NCBI GenBank assembly: GCA_002790175.1
Contig: PFUQ01000242.1
Span: 1 to 14,370 of the forward strand
Length of the DNA: 14,370 bases
Reading direction: 5' to 3'
Source: Flavobacteriales bacterium CG_4_9_14_3_um_filter_32_8
Lineage (GTDB): Bacteria; Bacteroidota; Bacteroidia; Flavobacteriales_E; Vicingaceae
Positions within the stretch are counted from its first letter, which is position 1. The number at the start of each line of letters is the position of its first letter. The notes under the pieces are model-generated. The model searched no databases and was not told the origin of the DNA. It worked only from the letters and a program-made list of their open reading frames with translations. Below are positions 5,906 to 13,325 of the stretch, in pieces. Position numbers and translations under genes: made by a program.

Positions 5906-7897
5906 TTAACTTCTTTTTCTTCTTTCTCTAAAATTTCTATTTCCACCGCCTCTATTATCTGTATTATTTTTTTCGGAATCTCTACTTCCAGTAGTAGTTC
6001 TTTCGCTACTAGTTCTTCTTTCTCCTCCATTTCTATCACCACCAAAACTTCTTTTCTCTCCTCCACTTCTATCTCCACTAAAGCTTCTTCTTTCTCCTCC
6101 ACTTCTATCGCCACCAGAACTTCTTCTTTCTCCACCATTTCTATCACCTCCAAAACTTCTTCTTTCACCACCACTTCTTTCGCTACTAGTTCTTTCTCCT
6201 CCACCTCGTCTTTCTCCACTAGGTTTTTCTTTCGAAAATTCTACACGAATATCTCTCTCTTCAATGTTTTTACCATTCATGGCACTTATCAATCTTTCGC
6301 CAACACCTTCTTCTACCCCCATAAATGCAAAACTGTCGAACAAATCTATTTTACCAACAGAACCTCCATCAATACCAGACTGATTACAGATAAATCCTAA
6401 AAGTTGACCTTTGTTTTCAAAGCCGTCCATCTTACCAACATTAATAAAAACTCTATGAGCACTATCATCTGCTCCCGAAGATCTTCTTCTTCCAGAACCT
6501 TCATTGTCTCTTTCTCTTCCTCTTCTACCAGAACCTTCATCATATCTATCTCTTCCTTGTCTTATTCTGCTTGGGTCAATATTAATGTCGCTGGCTTTTT
6601 CGTATGATTTTAAAAACAGGTTGAATTCAACTGAAACAAATCTTTCAATTATTTCTTCTTTGCTATATTCAGCTAAGCTTTCATGAATTTGAGCTACAAA
6701 AGGAGCAATTCCTTTCTCATTTACCTGAACATCTTTTACATTGTTAATCATTTTCATCAACTGCATTCCACAAATATCTTGACCAGATGGTGCTTTTACC
6801 AATTCTAACTTTTTACCAATTTGTTTTTCTACCAATTTTATTTTACTAGATTTAGTAGGGCTAATTAGAGCAATAGAAATTCCCGATTTTCCAGCTCTTG
6901 CTGTTCTTCCGCTTCTATGGGTGTAACTTTCAATTTCATCGGGTAAATCGTAATGAAAAATATGTGTGATGTCATCTACATCAATACCTCTTGCTGCAAC
7001 ATCTGTTGCCACTAAAAGTTGTATGGTTTTGTTTCTAAATTTTCCCATCACTGTATCTCGTTGTCCTTGAGACAAATCTCCGTGCAACGCATCAGCATTG
7101 TACCCATCATTCATTAATTTCTCGGCAACTTCTTGGGTATCTCTTCTTGTTCTACAAAAAACAATTCCGTACAATCCTGGATAATGGTCAATAAATCTTC
7201 TTAACGCAAAATATTTATCTCTACCATTTACTAAACAAAATTTATGTTCGATGTTTACTGCACTACTATTTTTTGCTCCTACAGTAACTTTAATAGGATC
7301 TTCCATATAAGTGTTTGCAATTCGTTCTACTTCTTTAGGCATGGTGGCTGAAAAAAGCCATGTTCTTTTAAATGCAGGTGTTGATTTTAAAATTAGATTG
7401 ATATCTTCTTTAAAACCCATGTTCAACATTTCATCCGCTTCATCTAGAACTACTTTTGAAACGGTATCGAATTTTAATGCTTTTCTATCAATTAAATCAA
7501 TTGTTCTACCTGGTGTACCAACAATAATGTTAGCCCCTTTTTTAATTGCTCTAATTTGATCGCTAATGCTAGCACCACCATAAACAGCAACAATATTAAC
7601 CCCTTCGGTATATTTTGCATATTGTGTCATTTCTTTTGCAATTTGAATGCACAATTCTCGTGTTGGACAAAGAATTAACGCTTGTATTGCTCTAAATTCT
7701 GGGTCAATTTGTTGAATCATTGGTAAACCAAAAGCAGCAGTTTTACCTGTTCCTGTTTGTGCTAAACCAACATAATCTTTATCTGTTTCTAATAAGGATG
7801 GAATAGATTGTTCTTGAATTTCTGAAGGCTGTTCAAAGCCCATTTCTGTAATTGCTTTAAGTAATTCGTTACTTAAACCTAAGTCTTTAAATGTCAT
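5906..7897 (-). CDS. DEAD-box RNA helicase with RRM and repetitive RGG-type tail
   Basis: This is an ATP-dependent RNA helicase of the DeaD/CsdA/DbpA type, 663 residues long. Such enzymes remodel structured RNA in ribosome assembly, mRNA decay and cold adaptation. All core motifs are intact. The Q-motif region is near 21-33, motif I is AQTGTGKT (46-53), Ia PTREL (78-82), Ib TPGR (128-131), II DEAD (152-155), III SAT (183-185), IV IVFCRTR (245-251), V ATDVAARGID (297-306) and VI HRSGRTARAG (327-336). A basic linker (about 444-474) leads to a DbpA-like RNA-recognition domain at about 481-555 (HRVFINVGKMDGF ... IRVEFS). The tail, about 556-663, is rich in Gly, Arg, Ser and Glu and contains 12-residue repeats of the GGERRSFGGDRN type coded by 36-bp DNA repeats. 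Such tails bind RNA non-specifically. The leader upstream of the ATG is rich in palindromes and may control expression. Convergent trmH lies 54 bp downstream. Confidence 0.95.
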   Translation of the reverse strand: MTFKDLGLSNELLKAITEMGFEQPSEIQEQSIPSLLETDKDYVGLAQTGTGKTAAFGLPMIQQIDPEFRAIQALILCPTRELCIQIAKEMTQYAKYTEGVNIVAVYGGASISDQIRAIKKGANIIVGTPGRTIDLIDRKALKFDTVSKVVLDEADEMLNMGFKEDINLILKSTPAFKRTWLFSATMPKEVERIANTYMEDPIKVTVGAKNSSAVNIEHKFCLVNGRDKYFALRRFIDHYPGLYGIVFCRTRRDTQEVAEKLMNDGYNADALHGDLSQGQRDTVMGKFRNKTIQLLVATDVAARGIDVDDITHIFHYDLPDEIESYTHRSGRTARAGKSGISIALISPTKSSKIKLVEKQIGKKLELVKAPSGQDICGMQLMKMINNVKDVQVNEKGIAPFVAQIHESLAEYSKEEIIERFVSVEFNLFLKSYEKASDINIDPSRIRQGRDRYDEGSGRRGRERDNEGSGRRRSSGADDSAHRVFINVGKMDGFENKGQLLGFICNQSGIDGGSVGKIDLFDSFAFMGVEEGVGERLISAMNGKNIEERDIRVEFSKEKPSGERRGGGERTSSERSGGERRSFGGDRNGGERRSSGGDRSGGERRSFSGDRSGGEKRSFGGDRNGGERRTSSERTTTGSRDSEKNNTDNRGGGNRNFRERRKRS
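5998..6193. repeat. 36-bp tandem repeats coding the helicase tail, flanked by 19-bp direct repeats
   Basis: Four full 36-bp units lie at 6013-6048, 6049-6084, 6085-6120 and 6121-6156. A partial fifth runs to about 6178. They differ by a few substitutions and keep the helicase frame (12 codons per unit, residues about 581-629). The block is flanked by two exact copies of TTCTTTCGCTACTAGTTCT at 5998-6016 and 6175-6193, which code for the TSSER segments on each side. Confidence 0.9.
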
Positions 7898-8002
7898 TTT
7901 ATATATTTTATACCGAATCGGTATAAAACTTTTAGCGGGACTAAATCGCCAGATGCTTTAACCAATTGGTTTTCGCTATACTACAAATTATTTTGTAGCG
8001 GG
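7898..8002 (-). promoter_or_regulatory. Palindrome-rich 5' leader of the DEAD-box helicase gene
   Basis: This minus-strand region before the helicase ATG contains a perfect 11-bp inverted repeat around one central base (7906-7928, TTTTATACCGA and its complement), 8 nt before the start codon. It also holds a 12-bp palindrome AACCAATTGGTT (7960-7971) and a 7-bp stem CTACAAA/TTTGTAG with a TTAT loop (7981-7998). CCCGCTA occurs twice on the minus strand (8002-7996 and 7939-7933), and both copies could pair with the single TAGCG at 7978-7974. A weak promoter element, CAACTTTG on the minus strand at 8012-8005, has one mismatch to TAnnTTTG and would give a leader of about 100 nt. Known bacterial cold-shock helicase genes often have structured leaders. 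That this is one is inference. Confidence 0.5.
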
Positions 8003-8012
8003 TGCAAAGTTG

Positions 8013-8181
8013 ATTCTTTTTATTGGAATAAAAAAATTATAACTCAATTAGCTATTTAATTAACTGAAATCTAGCTATTTATAAACTTCTAATTTATGTA
8101 ATTTTATGAGAAAATTGATGATAAAAGGGAAAAGAAAGTAATAATTATGACTTATAAAGGCGAGTGAACACTTATTTAGAC
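8013..8181. other. AT-rich intergenic DNA upstream of the helicase leader
   Basis: Between the weak helicase promoter and the promoter of the small plus-strand gene I see only AT-rich DNA without a credible gene, strong hairpin or repeat. Confidence 0.5.
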
Positions 8182-8189
8182 TACATTTG
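8182..8189 (+). promoter_or_regulatory. Promoter -7 element for the 76-residue protein gene
   Basis: TACATTTG is an exact TAnnTTTG match, 18 bp before the ATG at 8208. The transcript would start near 8196 with a leader of about 12 nt. The element includes the TTG at 8187 that would otherwise be read as an alternative start, so it decides the start in favour of 8208. No clear -33 element is visible. Confidence 0.6.
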
Positions 8190-8207
8190 AAACAAACGGT
8201 TCATTCT

Positions 8208-8438
8208 ATGAAAGACAGAAAGCTTGCGGCAAGATTGGCGGAGGAATATTATTCCGGCACTATTGAATACAAACATTTTATGATGGAGTATCCTGATAAC
8301 GACGATAACGATATTTTTGATTTATTCGGTTTAATTGTTCAAAAACCTACTGTTTGCAGCTTTAGAGAAGAAAGCAAACACAAAGAGGATAAAAGAATGA
8401 AAAGCATTAAAGCCTTAATTAAAAAATTAAAACAGTAA
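8208..8438 (+). CDS. Small protein of unknown function, 76 residues
   Basis: I do not recognise this protein. It begins MKDRKLAARLAEEYYSGTIE, has an acidic middle (EYPDNDDNDIFDLF, about 28-41), then a short hydrophobic stretch (LFGLIVQKP) and a strongly basic C-terminal helix (KHKEDKRMKSIKALIKKLKQ, about 57-76). There is no signal peptide or membrane segment, so it is probably cytoplasmic. The acidic middle and basic end could suit a protein- or nucleic-acid-binding adaptor, but that is speculation. Support for it being real: a well-placed promoter element at 8182-8189, a non-repetitive amino-acid composition and no convincing longer gene on the other strand. An earlier in-frame TTG start at 8187 is rejected because it lies inside the promoter. 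It converges on the nuclease gene with only 16 bp between the stop codons and no terminator hairpin. Confidence 0.65.
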   Translation: MKDRKLAARLAEEYYSGTIEYKHFMMEYPDNDDNDIFDLFGLIVQKPTVCSFREESKHKEDKRMKSIKALIKKLKQ

Positions 8439-8454
8439 AATTTATTTACTCATT

Positions 8455-11223
8455 TTATCCACAAAACTCACAATACATTGCATCGGCATTATGCGTAAAT
8501 GAATTTTCAACACTAAAAATATCTTTTATCAAACTACTTACTAAGGCTTCAAAATCTGTTAAGCTAGTTTCATCAATTGTTGCAGAATTATTGTTCATAA
8601 AAGGCATAAAACCACTGCTTAAGGTTCTAAAAGAGATAATGCCAGAAGTTAATTCGGTGTTATCAATGTTATTAGTTTTGGAATACATCAACGCATACAT
8701 TAACAATTGAAAAGCCTTGCTCTTTTTGGCATCCAACAACTCATCGATGTGTTTAATTTTTAATTGGGATTGCTCTACTAATCCAGTTTTATAATCTATT
8801 ATTCGTAATTGATTTCCACAACTGTCAATTCGGTCGGCAAAACCTTTTAAAATAATTTTTACACCATCCACCATTAATTCCGATTTCAACTCCAGTTCCA
8901 ACGCATTAATAAACAAAGGTGCTGATAAATTCTTCACATATTTTATTTCGTTTTTAACAAAAGTAGTGATGTAATTTTGAGCCACATTCAACGTCAATAA
9001 ATTTTTACCCGACTGCAATTCTTTGTCTTTAAAATCTTCCGAAAAAACAGCCATTACTGTTGTTGGAACTTTCTTTAACATCAAATTCAAATCTTGCTCA
9101 GTAATGTTCTTTCCTACAAAATCTTGGTATAAAATTTCTAAACTTTTATGCACATAAGTCCCGAAAGTTGAATAATCGATGGTTTCTTCAACTTCTTCAA
9201 CCTCATTCACTCCCAAAACATATTTATAGTAAAAATCGAGTGGACAAGTAATATATGTGATTAATGCAGACGGAGAAATACCTTTGGCAAAACGCTCTTT
9301 TATCTTCTTAACGATTGCGAAAGTATTCTTCACGTTAAACGCTACTTCTTTTTTGTGTATGGTTGGATAGGTTACCAATTGTTTGTTGAAGGTGATGTTT
9401 TCATATTTACTCAACTCATGTTCTATTTGCGTTACAAATCTGCTTTGTTCACCGCTTCCAAACTCATTGGTTTCGGTATTGTACAAAATATTGATGTTCG
9501 TTGCATTTTGTATTAAACGGTAAAAATGATACGCATAAATAGCGTCTTTCTCGATGTGAGTGGGTAATTGATAGGCTCTTTTAATATCGAAAGGAACAAA
9601 TGAATTGAATGATTTTCCTGCGGGTAAAGTACCTTCATTGGCAGAGATAAGAATAATGTTTTTAAAATCGATATTTCGGGTTTCTAACATTCCTAAAACT
9701 TGCAACCCTTTTAATGGTTCGCCATACAGTGCAATGGAAGAAGAACTTAATATTTGGTGATACAAGGAATAAAACTCTTTGCAATTTTCTAAAAAAGGAT
9801 ATTTGTTGAGTAACGTTTTTATCTGGTTAAAAAGCAATGCAAACTGAAACAAGTATTCTAATTCTATGTCAGATTTTTCGTTTGCGACATAACGATTTTT
9901 TCCTTCTTCAATACATTCCAAACATTGACTCAGTATTTCTTGGATAGAATAAGTCTCTTTAAACGGAATAGTAAGTTGGCTGTTTATCCATGCTAGTTTT
10001 TCTTTATTGATAAAAACCCAATTGTTTTTTACAATCTCTTTTTTGATGGCTTCACAAACCTCTTTCGAAAAAATAAGTTGGCTAAAAGGTAACTGTAAAA
10101 GTTTAATTAAATCTTTATAATGATAGGTTAAAGCACCTTTATTACCAAATCGTTCGGCATTGACAAGAGTGGTGAAATAAATTTCAAAAAAATTATTTAA
10201 AGGGGTGTTTTTTAACGGATAACCCATGGTAACATTAATGTTTTTAATGTTTTCGGGTATAGATTGCAATACAGGAATCAACAAATTTTCGTCGGCTAAA
10301 ATGACAGCGGTGTCGGTGTAATTTTTTTCATCACTAATTTCATTAATAATAGTTGCAACGTACTTTGCTTGTCCAATATTTTGGGGCACTCCAAAAATAG
10401 TTATCTTTTTTTCTTCTGTTTTAAATTTGTTAGTTACCCAATTAAAAGGTTGAAAAGCGCTTTTCTGTTTTAATTCCCTTAAAAACAATCCGCTTTCCTG
10501 TAAGTCATCATTCAAATAATATTCATCTGTATCAAAAAGCACTTCGCATTTCTGCTGTTTTTTTAATTCAGTTATCAGTTTCTCTTCTGCTTTATTTAAA
10601 GCATTAAAACCAATAAAAACAACCTTATCCCAACTAATTTTTTCTTTAATAAACTGTTCTGGATTTTTTACCAAAGTTTCTGCAACAATTCGGTAAGCTA
10701 AACCTTGATAAGCGAGATGTTTATCAGCTAAATGCTTGATGTACAATTGATACAACTCTCCTATTTGTTTCCAAAATTTTAAATAGTTGGATTGAAATTC
10801 GGTTATTTCTCTTTCACCTAAATTCCAAACTTCTAAGGCACGAATTTCGTTGATGTGTTTAAAAAGATCGGAAGTTGGAATCAAGTAGCGGTCAATTTCG
10901 TTAAAATCGTGTAATAAAATCTGCCCCCATTTACCAAACTCATCAAAGGTTTCGGGTTCAGCAATCGATTTTTTATAGACTTCATATAATTCAAAGAGTT
11001 GGGTTACATTATCAATAATTTCAACTCCAGAAAGTAATTCAATCAACTCTTCTGTACCAATAATTTGAGGCAACCAAATGGGTTTGTTAATTAATTTGCT
11101 GAGGTATTGTTTTAAAAACAATCCTGCACGTTTATTGGGTAACACAATACAAATATCACTAAGGTTATTAGGATAAGTAGTAATTAAATACTTGGCTGTT
11201 TTTTGTAAGAAAGTAGCATCCAT
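8455..11223 (-). CDS. AddB-like PD-(D/E)XK nuclease / inactivated helicase-fold protein
   Basis: The 922-residue protein resembles the AddB-type partner of AddAB double-strand-break repair complexes as found in Bacteroidota. Residues about 1-640 have a helicase-like arrangement (ICIVLPNKRAGLFLKQYL near 24-41; ILISANEGTLPAGKSFNSF in the middle) but no Walker A GxGKT/S, so helicase activity is unlikely. The C-terminal RecB-type nuclease domain starts at about 645 with ALITYITCPLDFYYKY. It continues with the conserved His692 (GTYVHKSLE), GFADRID (794-800) and IDYKTG (809-814), where Asp797, Asp810 and Lys812 are the expected catalytic set. The protein ends in CEFCG. Cys660, Cys918 and Cys921 could hold three ligands of an AddB-style iron-sulphur cluster; the usual fourth cysteine is absent. 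The gene starts 3 bp after the response-regulator stop and is probably translated from the same mRNA. No AddA helicase gene is in the window. Confidence 0.85.
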   Translation of the reverse strand: MDATFLQKTAKYLITTYPNNLSDICIVLPNKRAGLFLKQYLSKLINKPIWLPQIIGTEELIELLSGVEIIDNVTQLFELYEVYKKSIAEPETFDEFGKWGQILLHDFNEIDRYLIPTSDLFKHINEIRALEVWNLGEREITEFQSNYLKFWKQIGELYQLYIKHLADKHLAYQGLAYRIVAETLVKNPEQFIKEKISWDKVVFIGFNALNKAEEKLITELKKQQKCEVLFDTDEYYLNDDLQESGLFLRELKQKSAFQPFNWVTNKFKTEEKKITIFGVPQNIGQAKYVATIINEISDEKNYTDTAVILADENLLIPVLQSIPENIKNINVTMGYPLKNTPLNNFFEIYFTTLVNAERFGNKGALTYHYKDLIKLLQLPFSQLIFSKEVCEAIKKEIVKNNWVFINKEKLAWINSQLTIPFKETYSIQEILSQCLECIEEGKNRYVANEKSDIELEYLFQFALLFNQIKTLLNKYPFLENCKEFYSLYHQILSSSSIALYGEPLKGLQVLGMLETRNIDFKNIILISANEGTLPAGKSFNSFVPFDIKRAYQLPTHIEKDAIYAYHFYRLIQNATNINILYNTETNEFGSGEQSRFVTQIEHELSKYENITFNKQLVTYPTIHKKEVAFNVKNTFAIVKKIKERFAKGISPSALITYITCPLDFYYKYVLGVNEVEEVEETIDYSTFGTYVHKSLEILYQDFVGKNITEQDLNLMLKKVPTTVMAVFSEDFKDKELQSGKNLLTLNVAQNYITTFVKNEIKYVKNLSAPLFINALELELKSELMVDGVKIILKGFADRIDSCGNQLRIIDYKTGLVEQSQLKIKHIDELLDAKKSKAFQLLMYALMYSKTNNIDNTELTSGIISFRTLSSGFMPFMNNNSATIDETSLTDFEALVSSLIKDIFSVENSFTHNADAMYCEFCG

Positions 11224-11226
11224 TAG

Positions 11227-11937
11227 TTAATTATTAACCTCCAATTTAAACCCTACCCCATGAATGTTGCTAATTTGAATGTTGTTATCGGCAGCTAAAT
11301 ATTTTCTTAATTTAGAAATAAAAACATCCATGCTTCGTCCGCTAAAATAATCGTCAGAGCCCCAAATATTTTTTAGAATAAGTTCTCTAGGAGCAATATC
11401 ATTGATATGTTCGCATAAAAAAGTAAGTATTTTAGTTTCTTTGATGGTTAATTTATTTTCTTGTTTTGGATGTGTGAGTACTTGATTTTTAACATCAAAA
11501 GTATAAGTGCCAATTTTATAGGTTTCTACTTTTTTATCTACTTTCTGATTCAACACTTTAGTTCTTCTTAAAATAGATTCTATTCGTAACATAAATTCTT
11601 GAAAATCGAAAGGTTTGGTAATGTAGTCATCTATGCCCAACATAAATCCTTTTACTTTATCTATTTGCATCGCTTTAGCAGTTAATAAGATTATTGGAAC
11701 TTCCTTATTAATGTCTCTTATCGTTTGAGCCACTACAAAACCATCTTTTTTTGGCATCATAATATCCAAAATACATAAGTCGAAGTTTTCGTTGGCAAAA
11801 GTTTTTAAAGCAATTTCTCCATTTTGACATAAAGTAACTTTATACCCATTCGCTTTTAGGTTATCCGATACCACAAACCCTAAATTAGAGTCGTCTTCTG
11901 CCAATAAAATATGAATGTCTTTTGTCTCTTTTCCCAT
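11227..11937 (-). CDS. OmpR-family response regulator
   Basis: This 236-residue transcription factor has a receiver domain (about 8-122) and an OmpR-type winged-helix DNA-binding domain (about 140-234). The receiver has the acidic pocket E14-D15-D16, the phosphoacceptor Asp58 (LCILDIMMP), Thr86 (LLTAK) and Lys108 (ITKPF), so it should be phosphorylated normally. The output domain shows RSMDVFISKLRKYL as recognition helix region and NIHGVGFKL as the wing hairpin. It follows the histidine kinase by 6 bp and precedes the nuclease by 3 bp, which makes the kinase its obvious partner. Overall layout resembles the RprX/RprY pair of Bacteroides, but I cannot show orthology. Target genes are unknown; autoregulation of this operon is possible. 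Confidence 0.95.
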   Translation of the reverse strand: MGKETKDIHILLAEDDSNLGFVVSDNLKANGYKVTLCQNGEIALKTFANENFDLCILDIMMPKKDGFVVAQTIRDINKEVPIILLTAKAMQIDKVKGFMLGIDDYITKPFDFQEFMLRIESILRRTKVLNQKVDKKVETYKIGTYTFDVKNQVLTHPKQENKLTIKETKILTFLCEHINDIAPRELILKNIWGSDDYFSGRSMDVFISKLRKYLAADNNIQISNIHGVGFKLEVNN

Positions 11938-11943
11938 AGTGTA

Positions 11944-13215
11944 TTATTTTAAAGGAAGTTTAATTACAAAGGTAGAACCTTCGTTTACTTTACTAATTAA
12001 TTTCACACTTCCATTGTAAGCCTCTACAATTGTTTTTACATAATTTAAGCCCAAACCAAAACCTTTTATATCGTGTATATTTCCTGTAGGTTCTCTGTAA
12101 AATTTATCAAAAATATATTTTTGACCTTCTTTAGAAATACCAATGCCATTATCTTGAACGCTAATTTCTATCGATCCGCTATGGTCGTTTGTTTGGATAA
12201 CAATTTTAGGGTGTTCTGAAGAATATTTTATTGCATTGTCAATTAAATTATGTAATGTATTGGTGATATGAATTTTATCACCAAAAATGGTATATTTTTT
12301 TGCATGCAAATTATAGGTGATTTCTCCGTTTCTTTCTTTCACAATCAAATCAAAACTTTTTATGGCATTAGTTATTAATTCATGAAGATTAATGTTTTCA
12401 TTTTCTAATTTTAACTTATCTTTTTCTAGAGTAGCTAACTGCAACACTTTGTCCACCTGATTTTTTAGGCGATTATTTTCCTCTTTAATAATGTTTACAT
12501 AATTGGCTAATCGATCTGGTTCATTAATGATATTTTTTTGTAGTAATACTTCTGCCGAAAGCGATATGGTAGATATAGGAGTTTTAAATTCGTGGGTGAT
12601 GTTATTGATAAAATCATTTTTAATTTCCGAAAGTCTTTTTTGTTTTAAAATAACATTAATGGTGTATGCAAAAAACAGGATAATGACTAAAATAATAGAA
12701 GAAGAAAAAACCCAAATTCCCATTTCATTTAAAATATAGGCTTCTTTTGAAGGAAAATAAACTCCAAAATAATGTCCGTCTCTATCCCATTTTATATTGT
12801 AAGATTTTGACTGAAGTTCATCTTCCTCATTTTCATTCAACGAAATATAATGTCCAAAAACAATAGAATCGGTAAAACAATCGTAAATCACATATTCAAA
12901 ATCTATATTTAAACTTTTTTGAAGAAATTCTTTCTTCAATAAGGTTTCTAGTAAATAAGGATTTACGGTATCATTAATCAATACCGTATAATAATTAGAA
13001 GCAACTTGTTTTACAGGATTTATTAAAGTCGATTTGTCTTTATTGATGTTTAAAAGATTATGAGTAACATTTGTTAATGCGATATGAACCCTATCGTTAA
13101 ATTGTTTTTCTTGCAAATTGTATGCATTTTTAACCCAAAAAATCTGAGTAGCTACAATACCAATCAACGATAAAGTAGCTAATAAAATAATTATTCTGAT
13201 GGTTTTTCTGTTCAT
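11944..13215 (-). CDS. Membrane sensor histidine kinase
   Basis: The 423-residue kinase has a first membrane segment at about 7-28, a periplasmic sensor region of about 135 residues (29-165) and a second membrane segment at about 167-189. The cytoplasmic kinase core follows. The HisKA dimerisation helix carries HEFKTP with the phosphorylated His208. The ATPase domain has the N box LHNLIDNAIKYS (321-332), G1 DNGIGI (355-360), the F box IFDKFYRE (368-375) and G2 GFGLGL (385-390), all intact. There is no HAMP or PAS domain that I can see: the second membrane segment runs straight into the HisKA helix. The sensor region has no motif I recognise, so the signal is unknown. It is first in a unit with the response regulator and the AddB-like nuclease. 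On the far side, fabD is divergent across 110 bp. Confidence 0.95.
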   Translation of the reverse strand: MNRKTIRIIILLATLSLIGIVATQIFWVKNAYNLQEKQFNDRVHIALTNVTHNLLNINKDKSTLINPVKQVASNYYTVLINDTVNPYLLETLLKKEFLQKSLNIDFEYVIYDCFTDSIVFGHYISLNENEEDELQSKSYNIKWDRDGHYFGVYFPSKEAYILNEMGIWVFSSSIILVIILFFAYTINVILKQKRLSEIKNDFINNITHEFKTPISTISLSAEVLLQKNIINEPDRLANYVNIIKEENNRLKNQVDKVLQLATLEKDKLKLENENINLHELITNAIKSFDLIVKERNGEITYNLHAKKYTIFGDKIHITNTLHNLIDNAIKYSSEHPKIVIQTNDHSGSIEISVQDNGIGISKEGQKYIFDKFYREPTGNIHDIKGFGLGLNYVKTIVEAYNGSVKLISKVNEGSTFVIKLPLK

Positions 13216-13325
13216 ACGATGATAAAGATAAACATTTCAAAGTTTAAATTTAATAGTTTGACTTTAGAAATTAGAGATGAATAAATTATTATTTTTGTTC
13301 ATTCATTAAAATAGAAAAGTGATTT
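13216..13325. other. Divergent promoter region between kinase and fabD
   Basis: These 110 bp must drive the kinase operon leftward and fabD rightward. For fabD an exact TAnnTTTG element lies at 13290-13297. For the kinase the nearest candidate is AAACTTTG on the minus strand near 13245-13238, one mismatch from the consensus. I see no long palindrome that would mark an obvious operator. Confidence 0.5.
13290..13297 (+). promoter_or_regulatory. Promoter -7 element for fabD
   Basis: TATTTTTG is an exact TAnnTTTG match. Transcription would begin near 13304, giving a leader of about 22 nt before the ATG at 13326. A TTTG at 13257-13260 is too far upstream (29 bp) to be a standard -33 element. Confidence 0.5.

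Noticed and set aside
5872..6219. Minus-strand Glu/Lys/Val-rich frame of 115 codons
   Set aside because: It is a shadow frame of the 36-bp repeats in the helicase tail; the extreme composition comes from the repeat, and the helicase frame continues through it intact.
7941..7976. tRNA D-arm-like string in the helicase leader (CCAATTGGTTAAAGCATCTG on the minus strand)
   Set aside because: It resembles a D arm and the start of an anticodon stem, but there is no acceptor stem, no T arm and no anticodon loop of the right size, so it is not called as a tRNA or remnant.
8187..8207. Longer TTG start for the small plus-strand protein
   Set aside because: The TTG is part of the TACATTTG promoter element, so it would not be in the mRNA; the ATG at 8208 fits.
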